From assembly GCA_030695265.1 (NCBI GenBank), contig JAUYTA010000025.1, forward strand, positions 1-5,277: a stretch of DNA of 5,277 nt, given 5' to 3'. The translations under genes were made by a program, and so were the position numbers. A model generated the notes under the pieces. That model did no database searches, was not told the origin of the DNA, and was given only the letters and a program-made list of their open reading frames with translations. Origin of the DNA: Bacteroidota bacterium (GTDB taxonomy: Bacteria; Bacteroidota; Bacteroidia; Bacteroidales; Prolixibacteraceae). Position 1 is the stretch's first letter. Each line of letters opens with the position of its first letter. Below are positions 1 through 5,277 of this stretch, one piece after another.

Positions 1-43
1 ACCTCAATTTCAAGGATTCAATGAAAATTTAAACCCATACAGA
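1..43 (+). other. Leader region, possible tail of an upstream gene
   Basis: Forty-three AT-rich bases before the lipoprotein ATG. One frame (starting at base 3) reads LNFKDSMKI and stops at 30-32; another (base 1) stops at 22-24. Either could be the end of an upstream gene of the same operon, but the piece is too short to decide. No promoter box matching the Bacteroidota consensus is seen, which mildly favours transcription from further upstream. Confidence 0.25.
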
Positions 44-331
44 ATGAAAACAAAAAAACTGCTCTCCCTTATCTTTTTTGTAATTTTCACCTTACTGCTT
101 TTTTCATCTTGTGCCGAAGTTCAGAATATTGAAGCCTGCAAAATTGGGCATACTTATGGTTTTTTGGGCGGTTTGTGGCATGGCATAATTGCTCCTTTTT
201 CGTTCGTCATAAGTTTATTCACCGACAATGTTGCCGTCTGGGCGGTCAATAACAATGGAGGATGGTACACTTTCGGATTTCTTATTGGAATAGGAAGTTT
301 GGGATTCGGTGGCCATAAAGCCTCGAAGTAA
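44..331 (+). CDS. Small putative lipoprotein of unknown function
   Basis: A 95-residue protein I cannot assign to a named family. Residues 1-23 form a lipoprotein-type signal: basic start (MKTKK), a hydrophobic stretch at about 6-20, then L-F-S-S-C with Cys23 as the probable lipidated residue. The residues after Cys23 (A-E-V-Q) do not resemble the acidic surface-export signals known from some Bacteroidota, so a periplasm-facing anchor is the better guess. The mature part has two hydrophobic, glycine- and aromatic-rich stretches, about 39-59 (with GGLWHGIIAPFSF) and 74-90, separated by a polar VNNNGGW segment. It may therefore dip into the membrane. The frame stays open to the window edge upstream, but the ATG at 44 places the signal correctly. 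It ends 10 nt before the dehydrogenase ATG, suggesting co-transcription. A role in anchoring or assembling the neighbouring redox enzyme is only a guess. Confidence 0.75.
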   Translation: MKTKKLLSLIFFVIFTLLLFSSCAEVQNIEACKIGHTYGFLGGLWHGIIAPFSFVISLFTDNVAVWAVNNNGGWYTFGFLIGIGSLGFGGHKASK

Positions 332-341
332 ATTAACAACT

Positions 342-1988
342 ATGACAAATAAACATGTAAATGCAATTGTTATTGGAGCTGGAGCCGGAGGCGGAATTGC
401 AGCAAAGGAACTGGCTATCAATGGCATGTCGGTGGTTCTTTTCGAGCGTGGCGAATGGCACGATTACGATGAGCATCCGAACGACGAACTCATTTCACAG
501 CGCACAGAAGTACTTGGTTCGCCGTTTGGCCCCGACCACATAAAAAATCCGAGGGTGGTAACTTACAAGGGAGGAACCAAACAAATTGTTACGCCCATCA
601 AAGGTGGTTACAGCAACAATGCTGCTTGTGTTGGTTCCGGAACTGTCAGTTATGGCGCAATGGCCTGGCGGTTTATGGAAGAAGATTTCAAGCTTAAAAC
701 TATTTACGGTCATGTGGAAGGTTCAACATTGGAAGACTGGCCGGTTACTTACGAAGAGCTTGAGCCTTTTTACGAAAAGGCCGAATGGGAAATCGGTGTT
801 TCGGGCGATGATACCCAGAATCCGTTTGCACCGCCACGGAAGAAAAAACAGCCGATGCCACCTTTTGAATACAACCGGGAAGCAAAAGTATTTTACGAAG
901 CATCCAAAAGACTTGGATTACATCCGTTCCCGATACCGATGCTCCGCAATTCTATTCCTTATAATGGTCGGGCGGGTTGTATCCGTAATCGCACCTGCGT
1001 TGGGTATGCTTGTCCGGTTGATGCCAAAAACGGCACTCAGAATACTGTAATTCCGGATGCCATAAAAACCGGAAATTGCGATTTACGAACCGGATGCAAG
1101 GTGGCCGAAATCATGATTGACGATCACGGCAAAGCTACCGGAGTAAAATATTTTGACAAGGACGACAAACCACAGATTCAAACTGCCGATTTGGTAGTGG
1201 TTGCCGGTGCAGCCATCGAAACTGCCCGTTTGTTGCTGAATTCAAAGTCAAAACTGTTCCCGAATGGCGCCGGAAATAATTATGACTGGGTGGGACGAAA
1301 TTTACAGGGTCACGCCTATACCAGTGCTTACGGATTGTTCGATTACGATATATTAGACTTTGCGGGCCCTGGTGCAACCATTGCCTGGAGCGATTTCAAC
1401 CATCATAACCCTGGAATTGTAGGAGGTGGAATGCTGGCCAACGAATTTAACAAGATGCCATACCTTTTTACCGGAGTTCGCCCACCGGGATCGGCAAATT
1501 GGGGAAAGGAACACAAAGAATTTCAGCGCAGCATGTACCATCGAACTGCCCAGGTAGTAGGGCCAATTCAGGAAATGCCGATGTTCGAATCGAGGGTTAC
1601 TGTCGATCCTGAAGTAAAGGACTTTTGGGGTATTCCGGTAGCTTCCATGTCTGGCGAACGTCATCCGCTCGATCATGAGCATTGCAAATTTCTGTCAGCA
1701 AAGGCAGAAGCCATTCTGAAAGAAGCTGGAGCCTACCAAACCTGGCAAAGCGTTGGTGGCAAAGGTGGACCCAGTGGCGGGCAGCACCAGAACGGAACTG
1801 CCCGAATGGGAAACGACAAAAGAACTTCAGTAGTAAACAAATACGGGCAGGTTCACGAAATTGACAATTTGTTTGTTGCCGACGGCAGTGTAATGGCAAG
1901 CGGTGGCGGTTTTAATCCTGCGCTAACCATCATGGCTATTGGTTATTGGGTTGGCGGGTATATTGCAAAAAACTTTGCCGGAAGATAA
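342..1988 (+). CDS. GMC-family FAD-dependent dehydrogenase with possible Fe-S motif
   Basis: A 548-residue glucose-methanol-choline family flavoprotein, expected to oxidise a sugar, sugar acid or alcohol with bound FAD. Visible features: a Rossmann FAD site GAGAGGG at 12-18 with acidic Glu35 ending the second strand; a GMC-type flavin loop VGSGT at about 97-101; DWPVTYEELEPFY at 132 onward, typical of the gluconate/glucose dehydrogenase branch; three cysteines (213, 219, 224) in a C-x5-C-x4-C-P segment followed by AKNG; and a C-terminal HQNGTARMG with His482 plus GGFNPALT with Asn525. The last two are the expected catalytic His/Asn pair, spaced as in pyranose oxidase. Full length for the family. 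No signal peptide or twin-arginine motif is visible, so any export would need a partner subunit. I chose ATG 342 because the FAD fold begins at once; a GTG at 309 would overlap the upstream gene. A multiheme cytochrome follows, the probable electron acceptor. Substrate unknown. Confidence 0.93.
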   Translation: MTNKHVNAIVIGAGAGGGIAAKELAINGMSVVLFERGEWHDYDEHPNDELISQRTEVLGSPFGPDHIKNPRVVTYKGGTKQIVTPIKGGYSNNAACVGSGTVSYGAMAWRFMEEDFKLKTIYGHVEGSTLEDWPVTYEELEPFYEKAEWEIGVSGDDTQNPFAPPRKKKQPMPPFEYNREAKVFYEASKRLGLHPFPIPMLRNSIPYNGRAGCIRNRTCVGYACPVDAKNGTQNTVIPDAIKTGNCDLRTGCKVAEIMIDDHGKATGVKYFDKDDKPQIQTADLVVVAGAAIETARLLLNSKSKLFPNGAGNNYDWVGRNLQGHAYTSAYGLFDYDILDFAGPGATIAWSDFNHHNPGIVGGGMLANEFNKMPYLFTGVRPPGSANWGKEHKEFQRSMYHRTAQVVGPIQEMPMFESRVTVDPEVKDFWGIPVASMSGERHPLDHEHCKFLSAKAEAILKEAGAYQTWQSVGGKGGPSGGQHQNGTARMGNDKRTSVVNKYGQVHEIDNLFVADGSVMASGGGFNPALTIMAIGYWVGGYIAKNFAGR

Positions 1989-2002
1989 AAATGGGAACTT
2001 AA

Positions 2003-2098
2003 ACTTGTGAAATTTCGGGTAAGTGTGCCAAATGCCATCAGTCGGAATATGCCAAATGGCTGTCGGGTGGACATTCAGCCAATTATGCAGAAATTTTT
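2003..2098 (+). pseudogene. In-frame 5' remnant of the cytochrome c gene, first heme site
   Basis: This stretch reads in the same frame as the cytochrome ORF that starts at 2099, with no stop between. Its translation includes CAKCH (2024-2038) followed by QSEYAKWLSGGHS. That is the CxxCH...Y..W..S.H arrangement typical of the first heme of cytochrome c554-like multiheme proteins, so it is very likely genuine former coding sequence. However, an in-frame TAA lies at 2000-2002 and there is no ATG, GTG or TTG in frame between it and 2099. Only 22 nt separate the dehydrogenase stop from about 2010, leaving no space for a secretion signal. A natural deletion, a frameshift or an assembly error could each explain this. 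The sequence alone does not distinguish them. Confidence 0.65.
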
Positions 2099-2812
2099 AT
2101 GAACGGCAAACACAATCTTGAAGAAGCTCCTTATTGGGCATGTTTGCAGTGTCATGGTATGTTTTACGACGGAAATATCAAAACCCTGCTGGAGAAACCT
2201 CAGGAAGCAGATGGTGCATGGAAGTTACAGGATATGGGCAAAGTTTTCGAACCAACCATTCCCTGCCTTGCCTGCCATCAGGTTCATACAGAAAATGCAC
2301 CGCTTGAAAGACCTCTGAGATTTGACAAACCTGAGGAAATATTTTATGAACGGGCACAACGAGATCCTTCGGTTGCCTGGTATATTCGTGATAACAAGCG
2401 ACATATCAGGGCCGACAAACTGATGAAAATTGCGATGTTCAGTGATGGAAAACCAGTAAAGGTTTCAGATGATCCGGTTCAGAAACTCTGTATTCAATGC
2501 CATTCCCCAAATTTTGCACATCAGGCAGGCTCGGAAGACGACCGAACACCAACCGGAGTGCACGAAGGAATAAGTTGCATGGCCTGTCATTCGCCCCACT
2601 CGAACGATGCCCGAAACTCATGCAGTAATTGTCATCCGGGAATTTCGAACTGTAAGCTTGATGTTACCACCATGAATACCACTTATGCAGACATTAACAG
2701 TCCGAACAATATTCATTCGGTAAGCTGCAAAAGTTGCCATTTCAATACGGAAATAATAGGAGGAAAAATATACCAAAAAGAAAAAACGCACGTTCAGAAA
2801 AAGAATAGTTAA
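2099..2812 (+). CDS. Multiheme c-type cytochrome, 5'-truncated
   Basis: From the first available ATG this is a 237-residue protein with six CxxCH heme-attachment sites, at Cys15, 56, 131, 160, 175 and 210; a seventh lies in frame upstream at 2024-2038. Extra histidines (for example H5, H63, H155, H167, H206) could serve as distal heme ligands. The GVHEGISCMACHSPH segment is typical of multiheme electron-transfer cytochromes of the c554/nitrite-reductase-associated type. Such proteins mature in the periplasm, where heme is attached, so a signal peptide is required; none is present at this start. ATG 2099 therefore probably falls inside the ancestral gene and is not a true start. The product as written would not be exported and is probably non-functional. 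Its place right after the GMC dehydrogenase suggests the intact form accepted electrons from that enzyme. The C-terminus is lysine-rich and polar, with no membrane anchor. Confidence 0.8.
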   Translation: MNGKHNLEEAPYWACLQCHGMFYDGNIKTLLEKPQEADGAWKLQDMGKVFEPTIPCLACHQVHTENAPLERPLRFDKPEEIFYERAQRDPSVAWYIRDNKRHIRADKLMKIAMFSDGKPVKVSDDPVQKLCIQCHSPNFAHQAGSEDDRTPTGVHEGISCMACHSPHSNDARNSCSNCHPGISNCKLDVTTMNTTYADINSPNNIHSVSCKSCHFNTEIIGGKIYQKEKTHVQKKNS

Positions 2813-2821
2813 ATAAAGCGG

Positions 2822-2849
2822 TTGTTTTTTCCTATTTTTAGTTACTTTG
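2822..2849 (+). promoter_or_regulatory. Weak candidate promoter for the receiver gene
   Basis: In the 126-nt gap between the cytochrome and the receiver gene, a TTG at 2822-2824 is followed 17 nt later by TTACTTTG at 2842-2849. This resembles the Bacteroidota arrangement of a -33 TTTG/TTG and a -7 TAnnTTTG, but the -7 box has one mismatch and the spacing is slightly short. The gap length supports a separate transcript for the receiver gene; the exact boxes are uncertain. No terminator hairpin is seen after the cytochrome gene. Confidence 0.2.
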
Positions 2850-2938
2850 TCGTGATTTTTACAAGAGTAAAAAGTTTGAGTTGGGATTTCGGTTTCACAC
2901 TTTACGATGCAATAAAGATAAACGCAATAAATATAAAC

Positions 2939-3439
2939 ATGGCAAACTTAAAGAATCCTCTCATATTTGTAGTTGAAGACAATCAAATTTACAACAAGCT
3001 GGTTGTCAGTTATCTTAAAACCAACAAATTCACCAGAGTTGAATCATATTTGTCGGGGGAAGATGCCCTAAATAATATGAATAAAAATCCTGATATCATT
3101 ATTCAGGATTACTTGCTGGAAGGAATGACCGGAATTGAGGTTTTAATTAAAGCAAAGAAAACCAATCCGGATGTCGAGTTTATCTTTTTGTCGGGGCAAG
3201 ATAGTATTGACATTGCTATTAACAGCATGAAATATGGCGCTTACGATTATATTGTGAAAGATCAGATGGCGCTTCAGAAAATGGTGAACAAAATACACAA
3301 GATCAATTCGGTTACCGAACTTGTAACATCAAACAAGCGCTACAAAATTGGAGTGATTTTGTTTTTTATCGGGCTTAGCATCCTGGTTATTGTTACCCTC
3401 TTTCTGGCAATAATGCATCCGCAAGTCTTCGGGATGTAG
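2939..3439 (+). CDS. Response-regulator receiver domain with C-terminal membrane helix
   Basis: A 166-residue protein. Residues about 7-122 form a CheY-like receiver: acidic pocket Glu13/Asp14 in FVVEDN, phospho-acceptor Asp57 in IIIQDYLL, conserved Ser85 in FLSGQ, and Lys107 in YIVKD. All key residues are intact, so phosphorylation by a histidine kinase is expected. No DNA-binding or enzymatic output domain follows. Instead there is a short linker with basic residues (K133, R134, K136) and one hydrophobic helix at about 137-159, then HPQVFGM. The protein probably sits on the cytoplasmic membrane face, held by its C-terminal helix. I chose ATG 2939 because the first receiver strand begins a few residues later; a TTG at 2822 in the same frame would add 39 AT-rich, low-complexity residues. 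No kinase gene is visible here, so it is an orphan in this window. A role in phosphorelay or in controlling a membrane partner is inference. Confidence 0.88.
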   Translation: MANLKNPLIFVVEDNQIYNKLVVSYLKTNKFTRVESYLSGEDALNNMNKNPDIIIQDYLLEGMTGIEVLIKAKKTNPDVEFIFLSGQDSIDIAINSMKYGAYDYIVKDQMALQKMVNKIHKINSVTELVTSNKRYKIGVILFFIGLSILVIVTLFLAIMHPQVFGM

Positions 3440-3457
3440 TACATCCGATCAAACAAT

Positions 3458-3502
3458 AAAAAACGAACCCGGCTCAGTTATCTGAGCCAGGTTCGTTTTT
3501 TT
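3458..3502. terminator. Bidirectional intrinsic terminator
   Basis: A long inverted repeat between convergent genes: CGAACC (3464-3469) and GGCTCAG (3471-3477) pair with CTGAGCC (3482-3488) and GGTTCG (3490-3495), with one C/A mismatch (3470/3489) and a TTAT loop. Six A residues (3458-3463) flank the left arm and seven T residues (3496-3502) the right arm, so a U-run follows the hairpin on either strand. It lies 18 nt after the receiver stop and should end both that gene and the protease. The protease stop codon (3501-3503) overlaps the T-run. Confidence 0.92.
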
Positions 3503-5183
3503 AGTTCGATTTTATGATGCGCCCTGCATCAAATATGCTGGCATACCCATCAGGTTTATGGAGTATTTCCAAAGCTTTTTCAACATCCTTATCGTCTCTC
3601 AATGCAGCCTTGATGGCTCCTTTCTGGTAATAATACCGCGAAACAATTTCATCCGACATCAATTCAGAAACTTCGGCTTTAAAATGTTCGAGATCCTGAT
3701 CAATATTGTGTCCGAGCTTAACTTTCAGCGCTTCAAATTCAACTTTCGATAATTCGTAATATTTCTCGCGTTTGGCAACTTCAAGCAGTTTTATCAGTTG
3801 TCCTTCCGTTCTCGATTCGTATTTAAAATCCTGTTTTTTAACGAATTGTACGAAATCAGCATACATTTCAGGAGTAATTACAAAATCTTCAGGAGCTGCA
3901 ACTTTTTCGGTTTTACTGTTGAAATAGGTTGCAAAGTCGAATACAACCGACTGGGTTATCAAATTGGTAGCCAGATTGCTCAATACTTCATTGTCAACGG
4001 TAATGTCTGGTACAACGCCACCACCGTCAAAAACAATTCGTCCTTTTTTAGTGGTGTATTTTGTAATCAGTGAGTCTGGAATTTCGCCCACACTTCCGTC
4101 TTCATTCCGGTGCGAATAATCGAGCGCCTGAATGCAGCGTCCGCTCGGAATATAATATTTGGCTGTGGTGATTTTAAGTTTTGCATTGTAGCTCAAATCG
4201 CGGGTAGTCTGAACCAGCCCTTTCCCGAAAGTACGCGTTCCGATAATCATTCCGCGATCGAGGTCCTGAATAGCGCCTGCCACAATTTCGGATGCGGAAG
4301 CTGATCCGCGATTGACCAGAACAGCAATTGGCATTACGGTGTCAAGCGGGTTTTCGGTGGCTTTATAAACCTTGTCCCATTGTTTTACCTTTCCTTTCGT
4401 GCTTACAATTTCCTGGCCTTTGGGAATAAAAAGGTTCGAAATCCGCACCGCTTCCATTAACAAACCGCCCGGATTTGAACGTAAATCCAATACAAGCGAT
4501 TTGGCGCCATGCTTTTCTTTCAGTTCTATAAAGGCAATTTTAACCCGCTCGGTGCAATCAACCGTGAAGTTTGAAAGCCGGATGTAGCCGGTTTCCTTGT
4601 CCAGCATTCCGTAATAAGGTACGGGGTCGATCTGTATTTTCTCGCGGACGACTTCAATGTCCATCGGTTTTTTCTGTCCGTAGCGCTCAATTTTTACCAG
4701 TACCGATTTTCCGGCTGGTCCTTTTAAAAGACTGCTCACATCTTCCGTAGAAAGATTTTCCGTTGATTTACCGGCCACTTCAAGTAAAATATCGCCCGCT
4801 TTCAGGCCGCTTTTCTGTGCCGGAAATCCTTCGTAAGGTTCAGCAATCACAATTTTGCCTTTTTGTTTGCTGATCAGCGCCCCGATCCCGGCATACTCGC
4901 CTGTTGTCATAAACCTGAAATCTTCCACATCGTCTTCCGAAATAAAATTGGTGTACGGGTCGAGCGATTCGAGCATCTTGTCGATACTGGTTTTCACCAG
5001 TTTGTTCGGGTTCACATCGTCCACGTAAAACAGGTTCAATTCCCTGAAAAGGGTGTAGTAAATATCGAGGTTCTTGGCTATCTGGAAATTTTTATCGTCT
5101 TGTTTAAAGCTGTAAAAGCCAATTGCAAAAACTAAAATCCCAACAATAACAATCCCTGCTTTTTTTGTTCTGGAAAATTTCAT
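3501..5183 (-). CDS. Carboxy-terminal processing protease (S41 family)
   Basis: A 560-residue periplasmic serine protease of the Ctp/Prc/Tsp family, which trims or degrades envelope proteins from their C-terminus. Domain order: a basic start and N-terminal hydrophobic segment at about 9-25 (uncleaved anchor or signal); a helical region at 35-90 with LDPYTNF and TTGEYAGIG; a PDZ domain at about 93-170 with SGLKAGDILLEV; and the S41 catalytic core at about 195-365. The catalytic Ser/Lys pair is Ser296 in GSASASE and Lys321 in TFGKG, with Asp307 in AIQD; their spacing (+11, +14) matches E. coli Prc Ser430/Asp441/Lys455. LRSNPGG at 235-241 is also typical. The C-terminal part, about 400-560, is helical and charged, with no obvious motif; this length is usual in Bacteroidota. 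The ATG at 5183 gives a sound N-terminus. It is transcribed alone toward the shared terminator and is unrelated to the redox genes. Substrates are unknown. Confidence 0.96.
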   Translation of the reverse strand: MKFSRTKKAGIVIVGILVFAIGFYSFKQDDKNFQIAKNLDIYYTLFRELNLFYVDDVNPNKLVKTSIDKMLESLDPYTNFISEDDVEDFRFMTTGEYAGIGALISKQKGKIVIAEPYEGFPAQKSGLKAGDILLEVAGKSTENLSTEDVSSLLKGPAGKSVLVKIERYGQKKPMDIEVVREKIQIDPVPYYGMLDKETGYIRLSNFTVDCTERVKIAFIELKEKHGAKSLVLDLRSNPGGLLMEAVRISNLFIPKGQEIVSTKGKVKQWDKVYKATENPLDTVMPIAVLVNRGSASASEIVAGAIQDLDRGMIIGTRTFGKGLVQTTRDLSYNAKLKITTAKYYIPSGRCIQALDYSHRNEDGSVGEIPDSLITKYTTKKGRIVFDGGGVVPDITVDNEVLSNLATNLITQSVVFDFATYFNSKTEKVAAPEDFVITPEMYADFVQFVKKQDFKYESRTEGQLIKLLEVAKREKYYELSKVEFEALKVKLGHNIDQDLEHFKAEVSELMSDEIVSRYYYQKGAIKAALRDDKDVEKALEILHKPDGYASIFDAGRIIKSN

Positions 5184-5209
5184 TTTTAACTCGTTGTTGA
5201 TAAGGGGAA

Positions 5210-5217
5210 CAAAAATA
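5210..5217 (-). promoter_or_regulatory. Candidate -7 promoter box for the protease gene
   Basis: Read on the - strand, this is TATTTTTG, an exact match to the Bacteroidota -7 consensus TAnnTTTG. It lies 26 nt before the protease ATG, which would give a leader of roughly 20 nt. No clear -33 TTTG is seen at the usual distance upstream, so the assignment is moderate. The remaining bases to 5277 are AT-rich and contain nothing else I can support. Confidence 0.4.
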
Positions 5218-5277
5218 GTAAAAGCTTTGTTTTTATCGGCTTGACTTCTAGTCTTAATCGTTAATTATTCTTAACTG

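Noticed and set aside
309..341. GTG start giving the GMC dehydrogenase 11 more residues
   Set aside because: It overlaps the end of the lipoprotein gene, adds no signal or conserved sequence, and ATG 342 sits directly before the FAD-binding strand.
1135..1899. Several open frames on the - strand across the GMC gene
   Set aside because: They overlap a clearly conserved gene, have compositions typical of antisense translation, and show no recognisable domain or start context.
2822..2938. TTG start adding 39 residues, including a hydrophobic stretch, to the receiver protein
   Set aside because: The extension is AT-rich and looks like intergenic sequence, contains a promoter-like element, and receiver domains normally begin a few residues before the first strand, as with ATG 2939.
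3432..3446. Short inverted repeat GGATGT-AGT-ACATCC over the receiver stop codon
   Set aside because: A six-base stem with a three-base loop can occur by chance; the strong terminator just downstream explains transcript ending better.
3558..5135. Several open + strand frames across the protease gene
   Set aside because: They are antisense shadows of a fully supported S41 protease and contain no family motifs.
5260..5275. Inverted repeat GTTAA-N6-TTAAC upstream of the protease gene
   Set aside because: Five AT-rich base pairs are expected by chance in such a region, and no operator family is recognised.

Overview
The window most likely comes from a member of the Bacteroidota. The evidence is a short SSC-type lipoprotein signal, an S41 processing protease of the usual Bacteroidota length and layout, AT-rich leaders without strong Shine-Dalgarno sequences, and an exact TAnnTTTG -7 box in front of the protease gene. 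Base composition is moderate and similar across all genes, and I see no mobile element, CRISPR array, tRNA or rRNA.

Positions 44-2812 (+ strand) look like a redox gene cluster. A 95-residue putative lipoprotein is followed 10 nt later by a flavin (FAD) dehydrogenase of the GMC family. Next comes a multiheme c-type cytochrome with six CxxCH sites in its open reading frame and a seventh just upstream. The dehydrogenase has a three-cysteine segment (Cys213, Cys219, Cys224) resembling the iron-sulfur segment of FAD-dependent glucose dehydrogenases. The simplest reading is substrate oxidation by FAD, with electrons passed through an Fe-S cluster to a multiheme cytochrome. The substrate cannot be read from sequence.

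The cytochrome gene appears damaged at its 5' end. In-frame sequence upstream of its first ATG (2003-2098) encodes a well-formed first heme site, but an in-frame stop lies at 2000-2002. There is no ATG, GTG or TTG start for that segment and no room for a signal peptide before the dehydrogenase stop codon at 1988. It is either a 5'-truncated pseudogene, a small deletion or frameshift, or an assembly error.

Positions 2939-3439 (+ strand) encode a stand-alone response-regulator receiver domain with a C-terminal transmembrane helix, an uncommon layout. It converges on a carboxy-terminal processing protease (S41/Ctp) gene on the - strand (3501-5183). A strong symmetric hairpin at 3458-3502 probably terminates transcription in both directions, and the protease stop codon lies in its edge. 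The last 94 bases hold the protease leader and a promoter candidate, with nothing else I can support.

No clearly novel multi-gene system is evident. The points most worth a second look are the broken cytochrome start, the Fe-S-like motif in the dehydrogenase, and the membrane-tethered receiver.
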